From: JBEIDK01 sp040383485
GTDB lineage: Bacteria; Bacteroidota; Bacteroidia; UBA4408
Assembly (NCBI GenBank): GCA_040383485.1
Contig: JBEIDK010000053.1
Location: 1-18,929 of the forward strand
Length of the DNA: 18,929 bases
Reading direction: 5' to 3'
The notes under the pieces were generated by a model. It had not been told where the DNA came from. It saw only the letters and a list, made by a program, of their open reading frames with translations, and ran no database searches. The translations under genes were made by a program, and so were the position numbers. The first letter of the stretch is position 1. Every line of letters begins with the position of its first letter. Positions 6,720 through 14,812 of this stretch are shown here, piece by piece.

Positions 6720-7907
6720 TTAAGCGACCGTGTTCATAATATTTAAATATGCTTGTTCAGACGTAAGGTGTTTCATGAAATAATTATAACCTGAATTGCC
6801 TAATTCATATCTTAATTCCTTGCTTTTATAAAGCAGATTAAAGTTTTTGAATAATGTAACATCATCACCTCCTATTGACCATAAACCACCTTTAGCATCA
6901 TTAAGGAATTTGCCATAATCTGTATGCTTATCAATTACAGCTAAAATTGGTAATTTTAATAAAAAATATGAAGTAGTTTTTGATGGTAAAGTTGGTACTG
7001 TAAAGCGTTCGTCGATTGTAATTAAACCAACGTCCGAATCCCTTACAAATTGTAAATATTCATTTCTAGGTAAACTATTCATGAAAATAACATTATTTAA
7101 CCTTGCCTCTTTTACCATGGACTCTAAATATTTCTTTTTTACTCCGTCTCCTATTACTAAGAAAACTATTTGCTCATTTTTTTTATACTCATTTGCTAAT
7201 GTAATAATGTTTTCTACTTTCTGTGCATATCCAATAGTACCTCCGAATAATACTATGAATTTATTTGTAAGATTATATTTAGATCTAACATTTAAATTAA
7301 AATCCGAAGTTAATTCTGTTGACTGCCAATTTGGTAATAATTTAAATTTTTCTTTATTTAGATATTGATTGTGCCTTAATATATAATCAATATTTCCCCG
7401 CGACATACAACCAATAATATCTGCTATCTTATATATTTTAATTTCTAGATATCTTAAATAATAATAAGCAATTTTCAATTTCACTAAATCTAAATCCGCA
7501 GCGCCTTGTGGATAAATATCTCTAAGTATTAAATAAAATTTCGCATTTGTTACTTTTTTAATCTTTTTTACAACATTAACTAAAGTTATAGGTGGGGTAG
7601 GCATTAAAATCAAGTCTAGAGAATGATGTTTCATATATTCCTTGTATGCGGCATTAAATTGAAATGGGAGCAAGAGCTGCGCAATACCTTTGATAAAAAA
7701 ATTTTCTACCCCTCTTTGTTTCAATGTTTTTACTCTTAAAACATTTAGGCCACGTTCAATTTTTAAGGATGTGCTTTCATTATTTTCTCCTGGTGTTATA
7801 ACAAAAACTTCATGACCATTTTTTTTAAATTCAAGTGCTAAATCCACATATAAATTAGAAGAATTTGAACTACTAGGGAATTCTAATATAAGAAATAATA
7901 TTTTCAT
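6720..7907 (-). CDS. GT4 glycosyltransferase, WbuB-like
   Basis: A 395-residue GT-B enzyme. The N-terminal domain starts MKILFLILEFPSSS and contains ILRDIYPQ (127-134), a hallmark of the WbuB subgroup, and LLPNWQ (190-195). The C-terminal domain has FGGTIGYAQ (221-229), the VIGDG strand and a TLPSKTTSYFLLKLPI donor-site segment (306-321) instead of a strict E-x7-E. E. coli WbuB transfers L-FucNAc in O26, and family resemblance plus the FnlA/C-type pathway in this locus make an L-6-deoxy-amino-sugar a reasonable donor; this is inference. Acts at the cytoplasmic face on the undecaprenyl-linked intermediate. Confidence 0.87.
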   Translation of the reverse strand: MKILFLILEFPSSSNSSNLYVDLALEFKKNGHEVFVITPGENNESTSLKIERGLNVLRVKTLKQRGVENFFIKGIAQLLLPFQFNAAYKEYMKHHSLDLILMPTPPITLVNVVKKIKKVTNAKFYLILRDIYPQGAADLDLVKLKIAYYYLRYLEIKIYKIADIIGCMSRGNIDYILRHNQYLNKEKFKLLPNWQSTELTSDFNLNVRSKYNLTNKFIVLFGGTIGYAQKVENIITLANEYKKNEQIVFLVIGDGVKKKYLESMVKEARLNNVIFMNSLPRNEYLQFVRDSDVGLITIDERFTVPTLPSKTTSYFLLKLPILAVIDKHTDYGKFLNDAKGGLWSIGGDDVTLFKNFNLLYKSKELRYELGNSGYNYFMKHLTSEQAYLNIMNTVA

Positions 7908-7925
7908 TATTACTACTTTTTTTTA

Positions 7926-8984
7926 TTATAAATCATCTGTATCAACCCACATTAAGTTCCAATTTTTTTCAGAATACAAGGTTTCATCATTAAAATCTTT
8001 ATTTAAATTTTTTATGATAAATTTAAATCTAAATGGACTTTTAAAGAACCCATTTCTAAATACTTTATTTTTTGAAGCACATATTTTACTCATCATAAAA
8101 ATGATCACTTCACAATTCATTTGATTTGCTTGTTCAGTAAGTTTTGAAAATAACAAATTTGAACATTTTTGATGGCTTGGTAATATCATTAAATCAATAA
8201 TACAAAGTGAAGGAATCTCCTCTTTTACAACTTTACAATAAGAAACAAAAGCTACAATGTTATCATCGTTTTTAATAATTGAAAAAAAATATTTACTTCC
8301 AGGTCTACTATACCTCCAAGTTGAAAATTTCAAATCTTTTATGAGTGAAATATTTGTGTACTTTGACCAATTTTTATAAAATTTTTCATAATCATTAATT
8401 TCTAAAACATTATTATGAAAAGATATTTTATAATCTTTATGATAATTTGTTTTTATTAAACTATTATAAATATTTAATGCCGGGTTTATAACTTTTGATA
8501 AGAATGGTATTTTTTTTGATTTTAAGATAGAGTCTGATTTTAAAAACTTAATATACATTGGTAATTCAAATGCAATTTTCCAGCCAATTTTGATATGACC
8601 AGGTATAACATTTTTTCTTATAGGGAATCCTGTCAAAAATGATACATGAGACTCTAATTCTTTTGTTGAATATATTCCCAGTTTTGTAAATATACCTTTG
8701 CCTCTAAATTTTGTGCTTGTCATTACTCCGCATACCATCCCTACACATGCAAATAAATTAAATACTTTGTAATTAAAAGGTAAAGCTGCATAATAACCAA
8801 CCATTTCTTCTTTTATATATGCACTATATTCGAATGATTGTAAAGTATTATTAGGAAATGAATGAAATTGCCAATTGTATATATCCATTGACTTATCAGA
8901 CACCTCAGGGAATGCATTTGCAAATAATTCACGTTGTTGTCTAATTTTTGCAGGATAATCGAATTTATTAAATCGTATGTCCAT
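7926..8984 (-). CDS. GNAT-like acyltransferase of a polysaccharide locus
   Basis: A 352-residue protein, longer than ordinary GNATs. Residues 80-105 hold the GNAT motif A with VMTSTKFRGKGIFTKLG, where R94-G-K-G97 is the pyrophosphate-binding loop. This is followed by FLTGFPIRKNVIPGHIKIGWK (117-136), which resembles the FGFP..NW segment of the other GNAT-like protein of the window (15661-16608). The C-terminal part contains a second GNAT-like stretch (VAFVSYCKV, then IDLMILPSHQ), suggesting a double-domain arrangement. Such proteins in exopolysaccharide clusters are presumed to N- or O-acylate a sugar. It follows the second ketoreductase by 3 bases and precedes a WbuB-like transferase. The acyl donor may be acetyl-CoA or the ACP-bound product of this operon; sequence does not decide. 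Confidence 0.75.
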   Translation of the reverse strand: MDIRFNKFDYPAKIRQQRELFANAFPEVSDKSMDIYNWQFHSFPNNTLQSFEYSAYIKEEMVGYYAALPFNYKVFNLFACVGMVCGVMTSTKFRGKGIFTKLGIYSTKELESHVSFLTGFPIRKNVIPGHIKIGWKIAFELPMYIKFLKSDSILKSKKIPFLSKVINPALNIYNSLIKTNYHKDYKISFHNNVLEINDYEKFYKNWSKYTNISLIKDLKFSTWRYSRPGSKYFFSIIKNDDNIVAFVSYCKVVKEEIPSLCIIDLMILPSHQKCSNLLFSKLTEQANQMNCEVIIFMMSKICASKNKVFRNGFFKSPFRFKFIIKNLNKDFNDETLYSEKNWNLMWVDTDDL

Positions 8985-8987
8985 ATT

Positions 8988-9668
8988 TTAAATCAACCCT
9001 CCGTTTAAATCAATATTTGAACCTGTGATATAGCTAGTTTCTATTAAAAAATTGACGGTTTTTAATATATCAATTGGTTCACATAGTTTTCCTGCAGGTA
9101 TTTGGTTTACTATATTTTCCATATACTCACTAGGTACAGTATTTATCATACCTAATTCTGAATATCCTAAATTAATATTATTTATTGTAATATTTAATGA
9201 TGCATTTTCTATTGCAACTGATTTAGCTAAACCCCATAATGCAGATTTTGATGCAGAATATGCACTTACCCCGGGTGTTGATTTTTGTGCAACCACTGAT
9301 GAAAAATTAATAATTCTGCCAAATTTTTGCAATCTCATAATTGGTAATAATGCTCTGATAAAATTATAAGTCCCAAAAAGGTTTACTTCAATAATATTCT
9401 TCCATTTTTCAGGGTCACTTTTATGAGTAAATATATTGTAACTAATTCCAGCACAATTTATTAAAGTAATTTTATTTAGTTCAGAACTATTCTTATCTAC
9501 AAAAGATTGGATATTATCAAAATCACAAATATTAATTTTGAAACAATTTTCAATGTTACTAGGGATTGTATTATTGTAAACACCTAAAACTAACTCGTTT
9601 TTGTTTTTTTTAAGCGATTCAAATAAAAAATTGCCAATTCCACCTGAAACTCCTGTAATGATTATCAT
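8988..9668 (-). CDS. Short-chain dehydrogenase/reductase, FabG-like ketoreductase (copy 2)
   Basis: I place the start at the ATG at 9668, two bases after the stop of the upstream KASIII, which gives a normal MIIITGVSGGIG opening; the upstream ATG at 9680 would add four residues inside that KASIII. The 226-residue protein carries TGVSGGIG (5-12), NCAG (71-74), N96, S124, Y137-S-A-S-K141 and a TGSNIDLNGG ending, all expected of an active SDR. It resembles copy 1 only at the family motifs, so the two are old paralogues or independent acquisitions, not a recent duplication. Its gene directly follows KASIII copy 2 as a condense-then-reduce pair. The likely role is reduction of a 3-ketoacyl-ACP; sugar reductase activity is the alternative. 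Confidence 0.86.
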   Translation of the reverse strand: MIIITGVSGGIGNFLFESLKKNKNELVLGVYNNTIPSNIENCFKINICDFDNIQSFVDKNSSELNKITLINCAGISYNIFTHKSDPEKWKNIIEVNLFGTYNFIRALLPIMRLQKFGRIINFSSVVAQKSTPGVSAYSASKSALWGLAKSVAIENASLNITINNINLGYSELGMINTVPSEYMENIVNQIPAGKLCEPIDILKTVNFLIETSYITGSNIDLNGGLI

Positions 9669-9670
9669 AA

Positions 9671-10654
9671 TTATGCCCATTTAATAATTGATGCACCATA
9701 AGTCCATCCACTCCCTACCGCAGCAAACAGTATTAGATTGCCCTTCTTTAACTGTCCAGATCTATTTACTTCATCCAATAAAATAGCTATTGTTCCACCA
9801 GAAGTATTAGCATATTTTTCCATATTTGTCATAACTTTTTCAAATGGTAAGCCAATAATTTCTGCCGTCTTTTGTAAAATTTTAATACTTGGCTGATGTG
9901 GTATTAAAAAATCTATTTGATTAATTGATAAATTTATGTCTGAAAGAACTTGATTAATAGCTTTAGGAAGTACTAAAGTACCAGTTTCATAAACAGCTTT
10001 CCCATTCATTTGAAAATAATGCAGATTATCTTCAACGGTTTTATGACTAGCCGGGAATTCAGAGCCCCCGCCAGGTATCGTAAAATGATTTTTTCCTGAA
10101 CCATCTGAATAAAGTCGATATGCCAAAAATCCTTCACCATTCGACGCATGAGATAATACAGCCGCGCCAGCCCCATCACCAAAGAAAACGGCATCTCTTC
10201 TTTTCCAATCAGTAATTTTTGAAAAAGTATCAGCTCCAATAACTAATACATTATCATAAGTTCCACTAGCTATGTATTGAGAAGCAACTGACATAGCAAA
10301 CAAAAAACCACTGCAAACAGCAGAAACGTCAAATGCAACCGCATTATAGGCCTTTAGCTTGTCTTGTACTATACATGCAGTAGAAGGCGCAAGTCTATCA
10401 GGTGTAGAAGTTGCTACAATTATCAAATCTATATCTGATTTGATAAGACCAGCATTTTCAATTGCTCTTTCGGCGGCTCTCCAAGCAAGATCACTTGTGA
10501 ATTCATTAGTTTCCGCGATTCTCCTTTCTTTAATACCTAAGTTTTCAAAAATCCATTCAGAATTAGTGTCAATAATTGTCTCTAGAAATTCATTGGTATA
10601 AATTTTTTCAGGAACAAACGAACCAGTGCCGATTATTTTTACATTTCTTACCAT
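9671..10654 (-). CDS. 3-oxoacyl-ACP synthase III, FabH-like (copy 2)
   Basis: A 327-residue protein much closer to canonical FabH than copy 1. It starts IIGTGSFVPEKIYTN, has SEWIFENLGIKERRIA (32-47) and STPDRLAPSTA, and the complete triad Cys114 (SAVCSGFLFA), His253 (LIPHQPSIKI) and Asn283 (KYANTSGGT). The C-terminal AAVGSGWTYG loop is intact. FabH enzymes start chains by condensing acetyl-CoA with malonyl-ACP, so this copy is the better candidate for the first condensation and copy 1 for a later one. It could in principle be a relocated housekeeping fabH, but its position 2 bases from a dedicated ketoreductase within a sugar operon argues for a specialised role. Locally G+C-rich stretches (about 53% in 10141-10200) contrast with the surrounding genes. 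Confidence 0.92.
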   Translation of the reverse strand: MVRNVKIIGTGSFVPEKIYTNEFLETIIDTNSEWIFENLGIKERRIAETNEFTSDLAWRAAERAIENAGLIKSDIDLIIVATSTPDRLAPSTACIVQDKLKAYNAVAFDVSAVCSGFLFAMSVASQYIASGTYDNVLVIGADTFSKITDWKRRDAVFFGDGAGAAVLSHASNGEGFLAYRLYSDGSGKNHFTIPGGGSEFPASHKTVEDNLHYFQMNGKAVYETGTLVLPKAINQVLSDINLSINQIDFLIPHQPSIKILQKTAEIIGLPFEKVMTNMEKYANTSGGTIAILLDEVNRSGQLKKGNLILFAAVGSGWTYGASIIKWA

Positions 10655-10681
10655 TTTAGATATATATTAAAATTATTTATA

Positions 10682-11803
10682 TTATTTAGCCCAAACTGTT
10701 CTATTAACAAAATCTATGTAACTTATGATAACTCTTACAACTTTTAATGAAAAATTGTCAACATCATAATCATTTACAATTTTAGTTACTCTCTTCTCAT
10801 TTGAAAATTGAGATACAAGTATATCAATTGATTGAATAATTCGATCTTTTTTAAGACCAGTCATTATTAGTGTTCCCTCATCCATACCTTCGGGTCTTTC
10901 ATGAGCTTGCCTAATTGTAATTGCTGGAAAATTTAAAATAGAAGATTCTTCTGAAATTGTACCACTATCTGAAATAACACAATAAGCATTTTTTTGCATT
11001 TTATTATAATCAAAAAAACCTAAAGGTTTTAAGAAACTAATTAATGGGTTTAAATCTGTTCTATTTAAACTATCTAATTTAATTTTTGTTCGAGGATGAG
11101 TAGAAATAATAATCGGATATTTATACTTCACTGCAATTGCATTTAGAGAATCAAGTAGATCGTTGAAATTGACTTGTGAATCCACATTTTCTTCACGATG
11201 TACACTTACAATAAAATATTTATTTTTTTGTAAGGACAAAATTTCTAAAACGTTGGAATTTTCAATTTCACTATTGAAGTGATCCAAAATTTCTTTCATA
11301 GGAGAGCCAGGCTTAATTATTGTATCTGGTTTTATTCCTTCATTTATCAAATATCTTCTCGCATGCTCCGTTAATGGAAAATTAATATCACTTAAATGGT
11401 CAAGAATTTTTCTATTTAATTCCTCTGGAACTCTTTGATCAAAGCATCTATTACCTGCTTCAAAATGAAATACAGGAATTTTTCTTCTTTTTGCAGCAAT
11501 TACCGACAAGCAACTGTTTGTATCTCCATATAAAAGTACAGCATCAGGTTGCTCAATTTCAAAAATATCATCTGATTTTGAAATAATATTAGAAATTGTA
11601 TGTGCAACATTTTTTCCTGCTACATCGAGAAAATATTTTGGTTTTTTCACTTTTAGATTTTCAAAAAATATTTGATTTAACTCATAATCATAATTTTGTC
11701 CGGTATGAACTAAAATATGTTCTACATGTTTTTCAAGTTCAAAGATAACACGACTCATTTTAATTATTTCAGGGCGCGTACCCACAATTGTCATTATTTT
11801 CAT
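10682..11803 (-). CDS. UDP-N-acetylglucosamine 2-epimerase family enzyme, FnlC/WbjD/CapG type
   Basis: A 373-residue GT-B-like epimerase opening MKIMTIVGTRPEIIK (GTRPE at 8-12). It has HTGQNYDYELNQ, YGDTNS (92-97), and a block EAGNRCFDQRVPEELNRK (115-132) that distinguishes FnlC/WbjD/CapG/WbvD from housekeeping WecB. VHREENVD (201-208) and a C-terminal SDSGTISEESS nucleotide-binding loop follow. These enzymes carry out the last, C2-epimerising step in UDP-GlcNAc to UDP-L-FucNAc or UDP-L-QuiNAc conversion. The three enzymes of that route are consecutive here (13694 to 10682), in pathway order. A second in-frame ATG three codons in is possible, but the first fits the operon spacing (14 bases). 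Confidence 0.92.
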   Translation of the reverse strand: MKIMTIVGTRPEIIKMSRVIFELEKHVEHILVHTGQNYDYELNQIFFENLKVKKPKYFLDVAGKNVAHTISNIISKSDDIFEIEQPDAVLLYGDTNSCLSVIAAKRRKIPVFHFEAGNRCFDQRVPEELNRKILDHLSDINFPLTEHARRYLINEGIKPDTIIKPGSPMKEILDHFNSEIENSNVLEILSLQKNKYFIVSVHREENVDSQVNFNDLLDSLNAIAVKYKYPIIISTHPRTKIKLDSLNRTDLNPLISFLKPLGFFDYNKMQKNAYCVISDSGTISEESSILNFPAITIRQAHERPEGMDEGTLIMTGLKKDRIIQSIDILVSQFSNEKRVTKIVNDYDVDNFSLKVVRVIISYIDFVNRTVWAK

Positions 11804-11817
11804 TATTAATTAATTTA

Positions 11818-12684
11818 TTATATATATAAGTTGTGATGAGATGCTAAATCTTTCATCATAATATCCCATGTTGGTATTTCTAATTTCGTAATGTTACGTA
11901 ATAAATTACCATTAAGCGTAGGATTATGAATTTTAAGTTCATCAGGTATGATTTTTAAATTCAGTCCATACTCCTTATTTGCCAAGGAAATTAAATCATA
12001 TTTAGAAATAGGCTTTATTGGTGCTAAGTTATATAATCCATACAAATTAGGAAAATCGATTATAATACTTTGTATAAATTTAGTTAAATAATGTGTTGAA
12101 ACGCCCGAATAATAAGTGTTTCGATATCCAGTAACGGTTTGCCCTTTCTGTGATATTATCCAATTTAATAATTCGGTTTTATCGTAAAGCTCCTCTCCTA
12201 TAAATGAAGATCGAATTGTCAAGCAGTTTTGTTGCTTTATTTCACCCAATGCCTTTGTTCTTCCATATAAATCTTCGGCATCAGTTAAACTATTTTCAGT
12301 GTAATTTCCTTGTTTCCCATTAAAAACACAATCAGTACTAAATTGAATTAGCCGTTTATTAAATTTCAAGGCCCATGAACTCAGGAAATTTGGGAATAAA
12401 GAATTTATTAATATTGGTTCATAAGGTGAATTTAAATTAATTTTTCTTTTGGTTAATCCTACACAATTTAACACAACGTCCGGATTTATTTTATTTAAAA
12501 TGGATTCGATATTAATGAAATCTTTAATATCGATATCTTCTATAATATTATCATTTTCAAAAAGTTTATTATTATAATTAATTTTTTTATGATGTAAAGT
12601 ACCATATACATAAAAGTAATTTGATAATACCCTAAACATATTGTGACCAATAAGACCGGAAACTCCAAATATTAATATCTTCAT
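11818..12684 (-). CDS. RmlD-like UDP-deoxy-sugar reductase (FnlB/WbvR step)
   Basis: A 288-residue extended SDR of the RmlD family: GVSGLIG (7-13), NCVGLTKRK, STDCVF (116-121) and Y140-G-R-T-K144 as the catalytic Y-x3-K. It starts 4 bases inside the FnlA-type gene (ATGA overlap). In the L-FucNAc route the equivalent step is done by CapF/FnlB/WbjC, which is about 370 residues because of a C-terminal cupin that performs a C3 epimerisation. That domain is absent here: the protein stops after the SDR fold. An SDR-only, RmlD-like enzyme at this step is what I recall for WbvR in the UDP-L-QuiNAc pathway. The likely reaction is reduction of the 4-keto sugar; the exact product is unresolved. Confidence 0.85.
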   Translation of the reverse strand: MKILIFGVSGLIGHNMFRVLSNYFYVYGTLHHKKINYNNKLFENDNIIEDIDIKDFINIESILNKINPDVVLNCVGLTKRKINLNSPYEPILINSLFPNFLSSWALKFNKRLIQFSTDCVFNGKQGNYTENSLTDAEDLYGRTKALGEIKQQNCLTIRSSFIGEELYDKTELLNWIISQKGQTVTGYRNTYYSGVSTHYLTKFIQSIIIDFPNLYGLYNLAPIKPISKYDLISLANKEYGLNLKIIPDELKIHNPTLNGNLLRNITKLEIPTWDIMMKDLASHHNLYI

Positions 12685-13694
12685 TTTAAATTTAGTTGCT
12701 CTTTTATATAATCAAGATTTAGTAGTTTTTCTTTAATTTCTTGTAAAGTGAGTAACTTTGTATTATGTGAGTTATAATCTTTCAAATTTGAAACTTTTAT
12801 CTCACCAGATTCGAAATAATTACCATAATTTAAATCTCTATTGTCAGCTGGTATTCGATAAAAACCGTCTAAGTCAACTGACTTTGCAATTTCTTCTCTA
12901 GTACAAAGTGTTTCATATAGCTTTTCTCCATGTCTTGTACCTATTATTTCAATAGGATTAGATACATTAAAAAGCTCTTTTATAGCAAGAGCTAAATCTC
13001 CAATAGTACATGCAGGTGACTTTTGAACGAATAAATCACCTTGATTACCGTATTTAAATGTAAATAGAACTAAATCTAACGCTTCTTCTAAAGACATTAA
13101 AAACCTAGTCATTGAAGGATCTGTAACAGTAATTGGCAACCCTTTCTTTATTTGATCAATAAAAAAGGGGATAACTGATCCTCGCGAAGCCATTACATTG
13201 CCATATCGTGTTAAACAAATTTTTGTATGATCATTATCAATATTTCTTGAAGCTGCTATGGCTACTTTTTCCATTAAAGATTTACTAATTCCCATTGCAT
13301 TAATTGGATATGCTGCCTTATCAGTACTTAAACAAATTACATTTTTAACTTTATTATTAATGGCAGCTCGGATAACATTATCGGTACCTAAAACATTTGT
13401 TCTAGTGGCCTCAATAGGAAAGAATTCGCAAGAAGGAACTTGTTTTAAAGCAGCAGCATGAAATACATAATCTACATTTATCATTGCATCAGAAATACTT
13501 TCATAGTTTCTAACATCACCGATATAAAATTTAACTTTTGAATTGTTTAATTCTACTCGCATATCATGTTGTTTTTTTTCATCTCTTGAAAAAACTCTGA
13601 TTTCTTTTATATCACTTAATAAAAATCTTTTAAGGACAGCATGACCGAAAGATCCAGTGCCACCTGTGATTAATAATGATTTATCTTTAAACAT
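12681..13694 (-). CDS. UDP-GlcNAc 4,6-dehydratase/5-epimerase, FnlA/WbjB/CapE type
   Basis: A 337-residue soluble SDR opening MFKDKSLLITGGTGSFG, the family signature. FSRDEKKQHDMR (35-46), AALKQVPSCE (81-90) and STDKAAYPINAMGISKSLMEK (123-143) follow. Met134 sits where other SDRs have the catalytic tyrosine and K138 is conserved, as is normal for CapE/WbjB. It lacks the N-terminal membrane domain of the PglF-type protein at the left edge, so the locus has two separate dehydratase routes. It converts UDP-GlcNAc to 4-keto-6-deoxy intermediates with inversion at C5, feeding the RmlD-like and FnlC-like enzymes immediately downstream. The stop codon overlaps the next start by 4 bases. Confidence 0.93.
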   Translation of the reverse strand: MFKDKSLLITGGTGSFGHAVLKRFLLSDIKEIRVFSRDEKKQHDMRVELNNSKVKFYIGDVRNYESISDAMINVDYVFHAAALKQVPSCEFFPIEATRTNVLGTDNVIRAAINNKVKNVICLSTDKAAYPINAMGISKSLMEKVAIAASRNIDNDHTKICLTRYGNVMASRGSVIPFFIDQIKKGLPITVTDPSMTRFLMSLEEALDLVLFTFKYGNQGDLFVQKSPACTIGDLALAIKELFNVSNPIEIIGTRHGEKLYETLCTREEIAKSVDLDGFYRIPADNRDLNYGNYFESGEIKVSNLKDYNSHNTKLLTLQEIKEKLLNLDYIKEQLNLK

Positions 13695-13696
13695 AT

Positions 13697-14812
13697 TTAT
13701 TCATTTATAATTTTTACCCATTTGGGAATAACTAATTCTTTAGTATATAATTTAGAAATATTAATAGCATTTTCAGACATTAGCTCAAATTCAGATTTTT
13801 CCATCAAAATTAATTTGTCTATTATTTGTGAAATAGTAAAAGGATCATTATCAATCCAAAATCCGGCATTACAATTAGTTAAAATTTGCCATGGAGTACC
13901 TTTTGAAGCTACAACAGGAGTGCCTTGCGCAAGTGATTCTACTACAACGTTTCCAAAGTTTTCAGATTCTGAAACTAAAAACAATGTTTTGGATTTAGAA
14001 AGTATTATTTCTTTTTCAGGAGAGCCTAATTCGTTTACAAATAAAATATTTTCGCATAAATTATATTCTGTAACTAAATCCTTCAAATATGATTTATAAG
14101 AAAAATATTCGGAATCAGTTGGTCCAATTATCAAAAGTTTATATTTATTTGCTTTAAAATGTAGTGATATTTTACATGCTTTTATTAAATTATCAATTTT
14201 TTTTATATTGCAAATTCTTCCTAGAAAAACAAACTGATTTTCTTTACATGTGTTTGAAATTCGATTCAATTCAAAAAAATTCGGTATTAAATGTATTTTA
14301 TTAAGTGGGAATAAATTTTGAATTTCAATTTTTTCTTGATTCGAAGTTGCAATAAAATCAATGTTATTTTTAAATATATTAAGAAATTTTAAGTACGGTA
14401 TTTTTTTCCATTTTTTATTTTTGAGAGCTGGTTTTAATAACTCTCCATGTGGCAAAAGGTAAATTTTTTTGTTGTAATATTTTGCTAAAACAATAAAAAA
14501 TAAATTTGGTAAAAAGAAGATACTGTTTAGAAAAACCTTATCTACATTTCTTACTTCAGAAAAACCTCTAAATATGTAATTGTATGAATAATTGGGAAAC
14601 CTTGTTAGAATATAATTTACTTTAATATTATTATATTCGATCCAATTATTATATTTAATGTTTAAGTTTTGAGGGATTTTATATGATGTTGTTAGAACTT
14701 TAATATCAAAATCAACTATAGGATTTAATTCCTTAACCAAAGAGTACATTGCAGACGAAATACCTCCATAATTTGAAGGTGGAAAATTACCACATGTAAA
14801 TAATAATTTCAT
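13697..14812 (-). CDS. GT4 family glycosyltransferase
   Basis: A 371-residue GT-B enzyme. The acceptor domain begins with NFPPSNYGGISSAMYSL (9-25) and has LLPHGELLKPAL (119-130), a segment common in capsule GT4 enzymes. The donor domain has FLGRICNIKKIDNLI (196-210), LLIIGPTD, and the E-x7-E motif ESENFGNVVVESLAQGTPVV, with E284 and E292. Sugar specificity cannot be inferred. It is 2 bases downstream of the following NodB-type gene's neighbourhood on the same strand: its start at 14812 overlaps the stop of the upstream deacetylase by one base, so the two are probably co-translated and may work on the same residue. Very low G+C, like the rest of the right half. Confidence 0.9.
   Translation of the reverse strand: MKLLFTCGNFPPSNYGGISSAMYSLVKELNPIVDFDIKVLTTSYKIPQNLNIKYNNWIEYNNIKVNYILTRFPNYSYNYIFRGFSEVRNVDKVFLNSIFFLPNLFFIVLAKYYNKKIYLLPHGELLKPALKNKKWKKIPYLKFLNIFKNNIDFIATSNQEKIEIQNLFPLNKIHLIPNFFELNRISNTCKENQFVFLGRICNIKKIDNLIKACKISLHFKANKYKLLIIGPTDSEYFSYKSYLKDLVTEYNLCENILFVNELGSPEKEIILSKSKTLFLVSESENFGNVVVESLAQGTPVVASKGTPWQILTNCNAGFWIDNDPFTISQIIDKLILMEKSEFELMSENAINISKLYTKELVIPKWVKIINE

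Noticed and set aside
10006..10239. Second minus-strand frame inside the FabH-like gene
   Set aside because: It overlaps the intact KASIII catalytic gene in another frame and has no family features; it reflects the local rise in G+C.
9671..10654. KASIII copy 2 as the ordinary housekeeping fabH
   Set aside because: In most Bacteroidota fabH lies near fatty-acid or rpmF-plsX genes; here it is inside a surface-sugar operon beside its own ketoreductase. Not excluded, but less likely.
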